A DNA stretch of 32,434 nt from Sulfitobacter sp. EhC04 (lineage in GTDB: Bacteria; Pseudomonadota; Alphaproteobacteria; Rhodobacterales; Rhodobacteraceae): NCBI RefSeq assembly GCF_001650875.1, contig NZ_LXYI01000014.1, positions 1 through 32,434 on the forward strand. Direction: 5' to 3'. Shown here piece by piece: positions 25,471 to 32,434 of this stretch; position 1 is the first letter of the stretch; each line of letters begins with the position of its first letter. Both the position numbers and the translations under genes were made by a program. The notes beneath the pieces are model-generated. The model had not been told where the DNA came from. It ran no database searches and saw only the letters and a list, made by a program, of their open reading frames with translations.

Positions 25471-26751
25471 ATGAAAACGAAACTAATGACTTGTCTTTTA
25501 TCAGCACTGTTGGCCGGGTCGCCGGCACTTGCTGAGCTAACAATCCCTCTCCTGAGTTTTCGAACCGGGCCCTATGCTGCAAATGGAATACCTAACGCGG
25601 ATGGCTACTCCGATTATTTCACGCTGATCAATGAACGTGATGGCGGCATCGGTGGCATAAAGATCGACATGCCGGAATGCGAAACTGGATATAGTACCGA
25701 AAAGGGTGTGGAATGTTATGAGGCAACTAAGGAAGGTGCGATTCTCTACCAGCCTGTATCAACCGGTCTGAATTATCAGTTGATTCCAAAAGCTGGCGTG
25801 GATGAAATCCCAATTCACTCCATCGGCCACGGCCGCACATCAGTCGCCAATGGAAAAGTGTTTGAATGGATATTCAACTATCCAACAAATTACTGGGCGG
25901 GTGCGAGCATTGCCGTAAAATACCTGCTTGAAGAGAACGGTGGCAGCCTGGAAGGCAAAAAAATCTCGCTCGTCTATCATAACTCTTCGTTCGGCAAAGA
26001 ACCAATTACAACCATGGAAAAATTGGCCCAGAAACACGGGTTCGATTTTAGCACTTTGGCCGTTGACCATCCGGGACAAGAGCAGAAATCGCAATGGTTG
26101 CAAATCCGACGTGAGAAGCCTGATTACGTGCTTTTATGGGGCTGGGGCGTCATGAACCAGGTGGCAATTCAGGAAGCTGCCAACGTGCGTTTCCCGTTGG
26201 AAAATATGATTGGTGTCTGGTGGTCTGGTTCTGAATCCGATGTTCTGCCCGCTGGCGAAAGTTCTGACGGTTACAAGGCGCTGGCAATGCACGCACCTGG
26301 GTCAAACTTTGACGTCTATAAGGATCTCAAGACTTATGTATATGATAGGGGCTTGGCCGCCGGTAATGGCGATCAAATGGGGACCGTTCTTTACAACCGC
26401 GGCCTCTATTCCGCAATGTTGGCAGTAGAAGCCGTGAAAAAAGCCCAGGACATACACGGGACTTCCCAGGTTACAGGGCCCATGGTTCGTGACGGTATGG
26501 AAGCACTTGAAATAACAGAGGAAAAAATGGTGGGCCTAGGCTTTGCTAATTTTGCTCCGGAAATCAAGGTGACGTGTACTAATCACGGAGGCCAAGGTCT
26601 GGCTGCCGTGCGCCAGTGGAACGCGGAAACGAAAAGTTGGAACATGCTGACCGATTTCATAGCGCCGGATTCAGACGTGGTTGATCCTTTGATTATCGAG
26701 GATTCCGAGGCCTATGCCGCAGAGGCGAGTATCGAACCGCGCTGCAACTGA
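25471..26751 (+). CDS. ABC transporter periplasmic substrate-binding protein, LivK type
   Basis: This 426-residue type I periplasmic receptor has a signal peptide MKTKLMTCLLSALLAGSPALA cut before Glu22. The mature start LTIPLLSFRTGPYAANGIPNADGYSDYFTLINERDGGIGG is typical of this family. IPIHSIGHGRTSVANG, YHNSSFGKEP and VDHPGQEQKSQWLQIRREKPDYVLLWG are further lobes. GGGAGGAAT is the ribosome site. Its base composition is unlike its neighbours: hand counts of single 60-base lines give about 45-48% GC here against about 68% in the LivM-type gene. It may have been replaced or acquired separately, which would alter the ligand range. The ligand is unknown. Confidence 0.92.
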   Translation: MKTKLMTCLLSALLAGSPALAELTIPLLSFRTGPYAANGIPNADGYSDYFTLINERDGGIGGIKIDMPECETGYSTEKGVECYEATKEGAILYQPVSTGLNYQLIPKAGVDEIPIHSIGHGRTSVANGKVFEWIFNYPTNYWAGASIAVKYLLEENGGSLEGKKISLVYHNSSFGKEPITTMEKLAQKHGFDFSTLAVDHPGQEQKSQWLQIRREKPDYVLLWGWGVMNQVAIQEAANVRFPLENMIGVWWSGSESDVLPAGESSDGYKALAMHAPGSNFDVYKDLKTYVYDRGLAAGNGDQMGTVLYNRGLYSAMLAVEAVKKAQDIHGTSQVTGPMVRDGMEALEITEEKMVGLGFANFAPEIKVTCTNHGGQGLAAVRQWNAETKSWNMLTDFIAPDSDVVDPLIIEDSEAYAAEASIEPRCN

Positions 26752-26845
26752 TCGTGGCGTGATGACAAGGGTGGTGGCGGCGCGACCGCCATCCCCATCC
26801 ACCCCAAAATGGCCTGTGGATACGCTAGCGACTACGGAGACACAC

Positions 26846-27670
26846 ATGACCGACCCAGTACCCAGCGACGAGATCATCCTGGAGATCAACAATATCGAGG
26901 TGATCTACAATCATGTGATCCTGGTGCTGAAAGGCGTGTCGCTGAGAGTGCCCAAGGGCGGCATCACCGCCTTGCTGGGCGGTAATGGCGCGGGCAAGAC
27001 GACCACGCTCAAATCCATATCGAACCTGCTTCGCTCCGAGCGCGGCGAGGTGACAAAAGGAAGCATCCAGTATCGCGGTGAGCGCATTCAGGATCTTGCG
27101 CCATCCGATCTGGTCAAGAAGGGCGTCATTCAGGTGATGGAGGGACGTCACTGTTTCGAGCATTTGACGGTCGAGGAAAATCTGCTGACCGGGGCCTATA
27201 CGCGCAGGGCGTCGCACGGCGACATAGATGCCGATCTGAACATGGTCTACGACTATTTCCCGCGCCTCAAGGAGCGCCGCCGCAGCCAGGCGGGCTATAC
27301 CTCGGGCGGCGAACAGCAGATGGTCGCAATCGGGCGCGCATTGATGAGTCGCCCCGAGACGATCCTGCTCGATGAGCCGAGCATGGGCCTCGCGCCGCAG
27401 CTGGTTGAAGAGATTTTCAACATCGTCAAATCGCTGAACGAAAACGAAGGGGCGACGTTTCTATTGGCCGAACAAAACACCAATGTGGCGCTCAGGTTCG
27501 CGCATTACGGTTACATTCTCGAGAGTGGCCGGGTCGTGATGGACGGTCCCGCGAAAGAGCTGCGTGAGAACCCGGACGTGAAGGAATTTTATCTGGGCAT
27601 GTCGGATGAAGGGCGCAAATCGTTCCGTGACGTGCGCAGCTACCGCCGCCGTAAACGGTGGCTGAGCTGA
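26846..27670 (+). CDS. ABC transporter ATP-binding protein, LivF type
   Basis: This 274-residue ATPase shows Walker A as LLGGNGAGKTTTLKSISNLL, the Q loop in KKGVIQVMEGRHCFEHLTVEENL, the signature YTSGGEQQMVAIGRALMSRP, Walker B as ILLDEPSMGLAPQLVEEIF and the LLAEQNTNVAL switch typical of LivF. A longer open frame begins at 26714 inside the receptor gene, but GGAGA lies 5 bases before the ATG at 26846, and the 44 extra residues do not resemble the family. A C-terminal extension (GRKSFRDVRSYRRRKRW) is basic and found in this subgroup. It is the last gene of the importer block. Confidence 0.92.
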   Translation: MTDPVPSDEIILEINNIEVIYNHVILVLKGVSLRVPKGGITALLGGNGAGKTTTLKSISNLLRSERGEVTKGSIQYRGERIQDLAPSDLVKKGVIQVMEGRHCFEHLTVEENLLTGAYTRRASHGDIDADLNMVYDYFPRLKERRRSQAGYTSGGEQQMVAIGRALMSRPETILLDEPSMGLAPQLVEEIFNIVKSLNENEGATFLLAEQNTNVALRFAHYGYILESGRVVMDGPAKELRENPDVKEFYLGMSDEGRKSFRDVRSYRRRKRWLS

Positions 27671-27804
27671 TATCGAGCTCGTTTCGAGGATATTGATGAC
27701 CTGCCCCCCGCTGGTCCCCGGTCATGACGAGAGTTTGCGGGTTTGATTTTGGTAGTCGTCGGTTTCGGGCTTGGCAAGCGCAGCAGGCGCGGAACCCTCA
27801 AATA
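27671..27804. other. Flank between LivF-type gene and IS5 element
   Basis: The sequence GACCTGCCCCCCGCTGGTCC near 27700-27719, and the minus-strand word SAPAALAKPETDDYQNQTRKLSS ending near 27722, look like the end of another IS element (the C-terminus of a transposase-related protein plus terminal repeat). I cannot name the family. Confidence 0.3.
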
Positions 27805-28857
27805 GGCGTTGTTGCACATCTCTGACGACAGAGGATTCACTTCGCGAATTCATGCGGTTACACGAGCTGCATGAGCAAGCCACCTCCCGCCCGCTGCCGC
27901 ACGACGAACTGGTCCAGCTATAACGCGTCCCTGCGCAAGCGCGGCTCGCTGCTGATCTGGGTGGACAAGGACATGACCTGGCGCGCACAGCGTGATGGGC
28001 GGCCTGGACGCCCGCCGGTCTTCTCCGATGCCGCCATTCAGCTCTGCCTGTCGATCAAGGTTCTCTTCAAGCTCCCTCTGCGCCAGACCGCCGGAATGGT
28101 GGCCAGCCTGCTCCGGCTGGCTGGTTTGGACTGGCCCGTGCCGGACTTCTCTACGTTGTGCCGGCGGCAAAAGATCTTGACCGTGTAGGTTCCGTATCGA
28201 CGTGCCGATGGGCCAAGGAACCTGCTGGTCGACAGCACTGGCATCAAGTTCCTCGGCGATGGCGAATGGCAGGCGCGCAAGCATGGCCTGCAGCGACGAC
28301 GCCAGTGGCGCAAGGTGCATCTGGCCATGGACCCGGCCACGTCTGACATCCGCGCCGTCGAATTCACCCCCAGCCGCGACGGTGATAGTCCCGTGCTGCC
28401 GGACCTGCTCGGCCAGATCCCCGAAGGCGAGCCGATCGGCACCGTCACCGCCGACGGCGCCTACGACACGCGCCGCTGCCACAAGGCCATCATCGAGCGC
28501 GACGCCGTCCCGATCATTCCGATCCGAAAGAACGGACGGCTGTGGAAGGAGGACCGCCCGGCTGCGCGGGTTAGGAACGAAACCCTGCGCGCAACGCGAT
28601 ACTACGGCAGGGCCTTCTGGAAGCGCTGGACGGGATACCATGTCCGCAGCCGGATCGAAGCGAAGATGCGCGGCCTCAAGGCCTTCGGCGAGCGCATCGC
28701 AGCGAGAGACCCCGATCGCCAGACCGCCGAAATCCATATCCGCGTCGCTCTTATCAATCGCTTCAACGCCCTCGGCACCGCCGAGATCGTCCGCGCGGCA
28801 TGAGGTTTGTGGGGTAAGGGGCAGTCACGTCTCGCGAGAGAGTTCCGCAACAACGCC
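27805..28857 (+). mobile_element. IS5-family insertion sequence with a dead transposase
   Basis: Terminal inverted repeats are GGCGTTGTTGCACATCTCT at 27805-27823 and its imperfect complement (AGAGTTCCGCAACAACGCC) at 28839-28857, 16 of 19 positions matching. The 1053-bp interval holds a single transposase reading frame broken by one stop. I could not see a clean target duplication. Confidence 0.85.
27871..28803 (+). pseudogene. IS5-family transposase with one in-frame TAG
   Basis: The frame reads MSKPPPARCRTTNWSSYNASLRKRGSLLIWVDKDM through DFSTLCRRQKILTV, then meets TAG at 28186. It continues in the same frame with VPYRRADGPRNLLVDSTGIKFLGDGEWQ, KVHLAMDPATSDIRAVEFT, VTADGAYDTRRCH and RSRIEAKMRGLKAFGERIAARD to the stop at 28803. 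The DDE residues are visible as Asp in LLVDSTG, Asp in TADGAYD and Glu in SRIEAKM. Relatives have Gln at the stop position, so a single CAG-to-TAG change is the likely lesion. There is no frameshift. The transposase would otherwise be about 310 residues. Confidence 0.88.
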
Positions 28858-28899
28858 CTTTTGATCCGAAAGCAGGCATCCAGGGTTGGAACATCCTAA

Positions 28900-29830
28900 G
28901 AGTCTGATTCAAAACTATCTGAGCATTATTAATCCCTTGCGAGATGGCGTGTGACACGTCGAATATGGGCGACGGTGATCCACGCCTCTGCGCTGGCGAT
29001 GGATTTTTCCCAATCCTTTGACAGCCGGCGGCATCGGCCCAGCCAGGCGAGAGTACGTTCCACGACCCAACGGCGCGGCAGGACCTCGAAGCCCTGCGCC
29101 GTGTCGGAACGCTTGACGATCTGCACGGTCCATCGCCCAATGGCCTTCAGAGCGTCTCGCAGTTTGGGACCGGCATAACCTCCATCGGCAAATATATGAC
29201 GCAGCATGGGATAGCGCGCGGCGACGGCTTTCAGCACATCCGGCGCGCCGTCACGGTCCTGAATTCCAGCGCTGTGGACCTCGAGCCCGACGAGCAATCC
29301 GGTTGTGTCAGTGACGATATGGCGCTTGCGACCCTTAACCCTCTTTCCGGCATCATATCCGCTAACACCGCCGCTTTCCGTGGTTTTTATACTCTGACTA
29401 TCGATAACCCCCGCCGTTGGCCGGGCTTTACGACCCTCCGCCAGCCGCGTGGCTTCAACCAGCTTGCGGTTCATCTCATCGAGAAAACCGTCGTTGCGCC
29501 AAGTATAGAAATAGCTCCGCACAGTCGATACCGCCGGAAAGTCGTTCGGCAGCATCCGCCACTGGCACCCGGTCGTCGCCATGTAGAGGATCGCGTCGAA
29601 CACGTCGCGCAAGCTTGTCGTGCGGGGTCTGCCCGTGGACTTGGGTGCTGGCATGAATGGCGCGATCAGTGCCCATTCGGGGTCTGTCAGATCGCTTGCA
29701 TACTTGGCGCCCACTCGGGCATGTTGGCGTCGGGTGAGTTCGGTCCAGGCCATCGTGATCTCCGTTCAGCTTTGCAACCGAACAGAAGCACAACCTGCTG
29801 AACTCACTCAATTAGTTTTAAATCGGGCTC
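28900..29830 (-). mobile_element. IS5-family (IS1031-group) element with TAA target duplication
   Basis: Ends GAGTCTGATTCAAAACTA (from 28900) and TAGTTTTAAATCGGGCTC (to 29830) are inverted repeats with three mismatches over 18 bases. TAA flanks both sides (28897-28899 and 29831-29833), matching the 3-bp TNA duplication of this group. The 931-bp length also fits. The element has an intact transposase gene and looks recently mobile. Confidence 0.9.
28929..29753 (-). CDS. IS5-family transposase (IS1031 group)
   Basis: This intact 274-residue transposase starts with the DUF4096-like domain SDLTDPEWALIAPFMP and GRPRTTSLRDVFDAILYMATTGCQWRMLP at about 20-70. Catalytic residues appear as Asp in GVIDSQSIKTTE, Asp in HIFADGGYAG and Glu in RRWVVERTLAWLGRCRRLSKDWE. 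It is a single reading frame, without the frameshift that some relatives of the group need. It would cut and rejoin the element ends listed at 28900 and 29830. The intact gene and the clean target duplication suggest it is active or recently was. Confidence 0.93.
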   Translation of the reverse strand: MAWTELTRRQHARVGAKYASDLTDPEWALIAPFMPAPKSTGRPRTTSLRDVFDAILYMATTGCQWRMLPNDFPAVSTVRSYFYTWRNDGFLDEMNRKLVEATRLAEGRKARPTAGVIDSQSIKTTESGGVSGYDAGKRVKGRKRHIVTDTTGLLVGLEVHSAGIQDRDGAPDVLKAVAARYPMLRHIFADGGYAGPKLRDALKAIGRWTVQIVKRSDTAQGFEVLPRRWVVERTLAWLGRCRRLSKDWEKSIASAEAWITVAHIRRVTRHLARD

Positions 29831-29833
29831 TAA

Positions 29834-30269
29834 GAGGTAGAAGTAGGAACTTCCGAGGCTTTGCATAGTTCATTTTAAGGCTGACGCGGACAGCATGGCC
29901 TTCCAACCCGAAGCAGTGAGCGATACTTGAACCGCGCCTCCTATTGGCGCCGAGGGTAGGGGCATGTGATCACATATAAAATTAACATAAACTTCATTAT
30001 GCGCCTTTACTCTTGGCCGACTGCTATCTCATGGAAGCACTCAGCAAGGAAGGTTCCTAGAAGCGACATAGTGGCTGGTGCGAAGCCCGGGTCTCCCGGG
30101 CGGTTGCTCCCTGACTGGGGAGACAACAATATGCTCGTCATCAGCCGCAGCGTTCTCAAGCTGCGTGATTTCAAGATCATCGTCGGCCTTGCCGATATGA
30201 GCTGCACGACCGCCAACATCCCGCTGGTCGAGGGTGCCAGAAAGCGGCACGCAGCATCCATTGCGGCGT
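29834..30269. other. Intergenic stretch of about 430 bp without an assigned gene
   Basis: I cannot support a gene here. One plus-strand open frame to 30289 reads GDNNMLVISRSVLKLRDFKIIVGLADMSCTTANIP, which I do not recognise, and it runs into the end of the GIY-YIG gene on the other strand. Two hairpins, CCCGGGTCTCCCGGG (30087-30101) and CTCCCTGACTGGGGAG (30106-30121), lie downstream of the minus-strand GIY-YIG gene, but neither has a T-run for a terminator. Confidence 0.4.
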
Positions 30270-31463
30270 CTACCCCGAAATCCGTTTGAGTTCGGCAGCG
30301 CGGGGATCATAGCGATAGCTCGTTATTGTGCCATCCCTGATCTTTTCAACAGCGTCGTTGATGACGAAGAGGGGTACGAGGAACCATTCTCGTGGGACCA
30401 CAGGCCTTCCAAAGCGATCCATGATTTCGATCTCGAGCCGTGCGGGTTCGAAAATGCGATGGATCAGGTTCTCCAGTTTTGTTCGGTTGATGTTGTAGAG
30501 TTCATAAGTTGCAACCACCTCGACGTTCGCCATCAAAAACGTCGGCTGCAAGTGCGCGCCAGCAATCCGCTTATCAACGCTCATATTGGTGACGCCGATC
30601 TTATGCACGAGTTCCCGGTTTGCCGTGACGAGTGGATGATCGGATTTGCTGCGAAGAACATAAATGATCCCGCTCGCCTCATCACCGTCGAGTGTCTGAT
30701 CGGAAAAAAGTGGCCCTGCCGAAGGATCGGTGATCCGCCGTCCGGCGTCGTCCTTGTTCAACGCGCGCTGAAGCGAGCGCATCAGCATGTTGCTCTCGGT
30801 CCCGTTGTCGAAAATCACCCGCAGACGCGCATCCGTGCGACCTTGCTCGTTGGTGATGGTCTCGCCCTTGTCGGCGACATAGGCCTTTTGACCGCCGACG
30901 ATGAAGAAGCGTCCCTTCTCGATCTCGGCTTTCATCTCGAACGGGCGAGTTTCGCGCAAGCCGCTATCCAGTTCTTTCTGGACCTGCTCGAACAAGGGTT
31001 TGAACGTCGCGAAATCCTTGCATTTCTCGCGGTTTGCGACTTCATCGGCGGCCTTTTTCTCGGCTGTTGACCGGACATGCTTCAATTCCGTGAGAGGTGA
31101 TTTAGCAACTTCCACGCCCAGTTCGGCGAGGAGGGCATCGTCATCGAGGTCATCGGAGTCTGATGCTGAGGGCGCAGGAGTGTTTGCTAGGAGACCCTGC
31201 TCGTCGAGTGGGGCAAGGAGGTCGCGGCATTCCTGCAAGTCGCGGATCCGATCAAGACGCACGGCGTAGAGGCGTTCAAAGATATCACGATCCTCCCCGT
31301 GCTGGGGAGGCCGGCCATGCTCATCTGCAAATCGCAAGATTTCCTCAAAACCTGCGATGATGCGTTCTTCGCGTGGTGTGCGGCTGAGCTGCTTCTTGAC
31401 CTCGACCTCGACGCCAAGCTCAGCAAGGAGGGCGTCGTCTTCGTCGGTGAAACCCTTAGCCAT
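30270..31463 (-). CDS. GIY-YIG nuclease-domain protein (T5orf172-like)
   Basis: This 397-residue protein has a C-terminal GIY-YIG type domain at about 265-345: GIIYVLRSKSD, HKIGVTNMSVDKRIAGAH with the Arg at 299, and KLENLIHRIFEPARL with Glu331 as the likely metal ligand. The pattern fits the T5orf172/MUG113 branch. The N-terminal third is acidic and contains the 12-residue word DDALLAELGVEV twice (9-20 and 108-119), perhaps a docking motif. The middle region (170-260) is unassigned. The start overlaps the helicase stop by 8 bases (ATGGCTAA), which implies coupled translation and a shared function. A role in DNA defence or plasmid maintenance is an inference. No methyltransferase gene is visible in the window. 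Confidence 0.82.
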   Translation of the reverse strand: MAKGFTDEDDALLAELGVEVEVKKQLSRTPREERIIAGFEEILRFADEHGRPPQHGEDRDIFERLYAVRLDRIRDLQECRDLLAPLDEQGLLANTPAPSASDSDDLDDDALLAELGVEVAKSPLTELKHVRSTAEKKAADEVANREKCKDFATFKPLFEQVQKELDSGLRETRPFEMKAEIEKGRFFIVGGQKAYVADKGETITNEQGRTDARLRVIFDNGTESNMLMRSLQRALNKDDAGRRITDPSAGPLFSDQTLDGDEASGIIYVLRSKSDHPLVTANRELVHKIGVTNMSVDKRIAGAHLQPTFLMANVEVVATYELYNINRTKLENLIHRIFEPARLEIEIMDRFGRPVVPREWFLVPLFVINDAVEKIRDGTITSYRYDPRAAELKRISG

Positions 31464-32434
31464 TGGTAGCCTCCTGCTTCATGCGCGCGAGATAGGCGAC
31501 GCCTTCGGCCATTTTCTTCTCCCACGGATCAGGCGATGTGATGGAAGGCAGACGGCCCCGCTCCTGCTTGAACTTGACGGCGCGTTTCGCCAGATCTCGC
31601 GCCTCGTCCGGTGACAGTTGCACCTTTTTCGCCGAGATGACGGCCTGAACCTGCCGAAGGCTTTCCTCGCTCATCGTCTTTGCCAGAATCGAGTAGGCTT
31701 CGCCGAACGGATTGATGCGATCAATCAGATCGATGTCGAGTTCGCGCACGTCCATTGCGAATTTGCGCACCCCGTCGATCAAGGCGGTATTGCCGGTTGT
31801 TTCTGTGTCATCGCGGTTCGACAGCGCGATCTCTTTCGCCTTTTGGGTCAGGTTCAGCGCAGCAACTGCGTGTTGGCGCACCGCTTCCTGATCCTCTGCA
31901 TCTAGCTCTGGGAACCTGGCACCGACAATCTTGCCCATGCGAACCTGCGTCAGTTCCTCCGGCACCAGCTCTTCGTCGAAGAGACCCCGTTCGATCGTAG
32001 TCTTGTCCTGAACGAAAGCTGTGATCACCTCATTGAGGTCCTCTTGGCAGATGCGCTTGGCTTCCTTGCTCTTGGGTTCGACCAGGCCTTTGATTTCGAT
32101 CTGGAACTGTCCGCTGGCCTCGCTGAAGCCAACGTTCTCTTTGTTGGGGTCATAGCCGCCCTCGCCGTAATCGAACCCTTCGACAGGGCCACTTTTCACG
32201 GTCTTGGGCGTGAAGTTGAAACGTGGGGCCAGCACCTGCTCCATCAGCAGGCTTGCAGCGATCGCCTTCAGTGTATCGTTGACTGCCTCGGTCACAGCTT
32301 CGGCCGCGGCGTCGGGCTCCGCGATAAGGTTGGTGAACCGCGCTCGGGTCTTGCCCTCGGCATCGCGGGTGGCGCGGCCGATGATCTGCACGATCTCCGT
32401 CAGGCTGGCACGATAACCCACCGTCAGGGCGTGT
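31456..32434 (-). CDS. Superfamily 2 DEAD/DEAH helicase, C-terminal part (cut by window edge)
   Basis: Only the last 325 or so residues are present; the frame continues past the right edge. An internal GTG at 32421 is not likely to be the start. Helicase motif VI is seen near the edge as EIVQIIGRATRDAEGKTRARF, with the two Arg that contact ATP. The remaining 290 residues are a charged C-terminal region (VISAKKVQLSPDEARDLAKRAVKFKQERGRLPS near the end) without a domain I can name. RGRLPSITSPDPWEKKMAEGVAYL resembles the helicase-associated repeats of some phage-like and restriction-associated helicases. It is immediately upstream of, and overlaps, the GIY-YIG gene. Together they look like a two-component DNA-processing unit. 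Confidence 0.85.
   Translation of the reverse strand, partial: HALTVGYRASLTEIVQIIGRATRDAEGKTRARFTNLIAEPDAAAEAVTEAVNDTLKAIAASLLMEQVLAPRFNFTPKTVKSGPVEGFDYGEGGYDPNKENVGFSEASGQFQIEIKGLVEPKSKEAKRICQEDLNEVITAFVQDKTTIERGLFDEELVPEELTQVRMGKIVGARFPELDAEDQEAVRQHAVAALNLTQKAKEIALSNRDDTETTGNTALIDGVRKFAMDVRELDIDLIDRINPFGEAYSILAKTMSEESLRQVQAVISAKKVQLSPDEARDLAKRAVKFKQERGRLPSITSPDPWEKKMAEGVAYLARMKQEATNG

Noticed and set aside
26714..26845. Upstream extension of the LivF-type ATPase by 44 codons
   Set aside because: The segment overlaps the receptor gene, is unlike the family and lacks a ribosome site; the ATG at 26846 has GGAGA at correct spacing.
28066..28110. CTCCCTCTGCGCCAGACCGC in the IS5 transposase, similar to the start of the palindromic element
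   Set aside because: It encodes the normal IS5 words KLPLRQTAGMV, with no insertion relative to relatives and no hairpin.
27850..28737. Minus-strand open frame of 295 codons
   Set aside because: It is antisense to the IS5 transposase pseudogene, whose plus-strand frame shows the real DDE motifs.
30234..31070. Plus-strand open frame of 278 codons
   Set aside because: It is opposite the GIY-YIG gene and has no ribosome site or family features.
4132..32434. CRISPR arrays, tRNA or rRNA genes
   Set aside because: No regularly spaced direct repeats and no cloverleaf or rRNA-like segments were recognised by eye; a covariance-model scan was not possible here.

Overview
The window looks like an accessory stretch of an alphaproteobacterial genome, most likely Rhodobacterales (Roseobacter/Paracoccus-like). 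The evidence is the GC-rich, ATG-dominated coding with clear Shine-Dalgarno sites, a TRAP-TAXI importer, a five-gene Liv-type ABC importer with its own acyl-CoA synthetase, and the mix of IS families. Taxonomy is inferred from family resemblance, not from a search.

Layout. (1) 207-3922: a universal stress protein diverges from a MarR-EmrA-EmrB type efflux operon, and the shared intergenic region holds two inverted repeats that are good operator candidates. (2) 4132-5262: a decayed transposase locus in which the N-terminus of an ISL3-type transposase is joined in frame to the C-terminal part of an IS256-type transposase. (3) 5586-10112, minus strand: an importer-enzyme operon made of a TAXI receptor, a fused TRAP permease and a cytoplasmic formylglycine-type sulfatase. 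(4) 10303-14724: an IS graveyard holding an IS3-family element split by a nearly intact IS30 element, an IS481 remnant, an IS3-family IS2-group element and an IS110 fragment. (5) 15032-27670: an M24 peptidase divergent from a TetR-led run (TetR, B12-binding mutase subunit, mutase large subunit, MeaB-type GTPase), followed on the same strand by an acyl-CoA synthetase and LivG, LivH, LivM, LivK and LivF. (6) 27805-29833: two IS5-family elements, one with an in-frame stop and one intact with a visible TAA target duplication. (7) 30270-32434, minus strand: a GIY-YIG nuclease-domain protein translationally coupled to the C-terminal part of a superfamily 2 helicase that runs off the window.

How the genes may work together. 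The large plus-strand block reads as a complete route for a carboxylic acid: ABC uptake, CoA activation by the ligase, then B12-dependent carbon-skeleton rearrangement by a two-subunit mutase kept active by the MeaB GTPase, probably under TetR control. The mutase keeps the cobalamin-binding motif but differs from methylmalonyl-, isobutyryl- and 2-hydroxyisobutyryl-CoA mutases at the positions that set substrate choice, so its substrate may be new.

The other main discovery candidate is a 39-41 bp palindromic element. I find four diverged copies (4594-4634, 10568-10606, 12982-13021, about 13977-14017). Every copy sits inside a different transposase gene and none in an ordinary gene of the window. 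One copy is in frame and adds 13 residues just before the catalytic Glu; the other three shift the frame.
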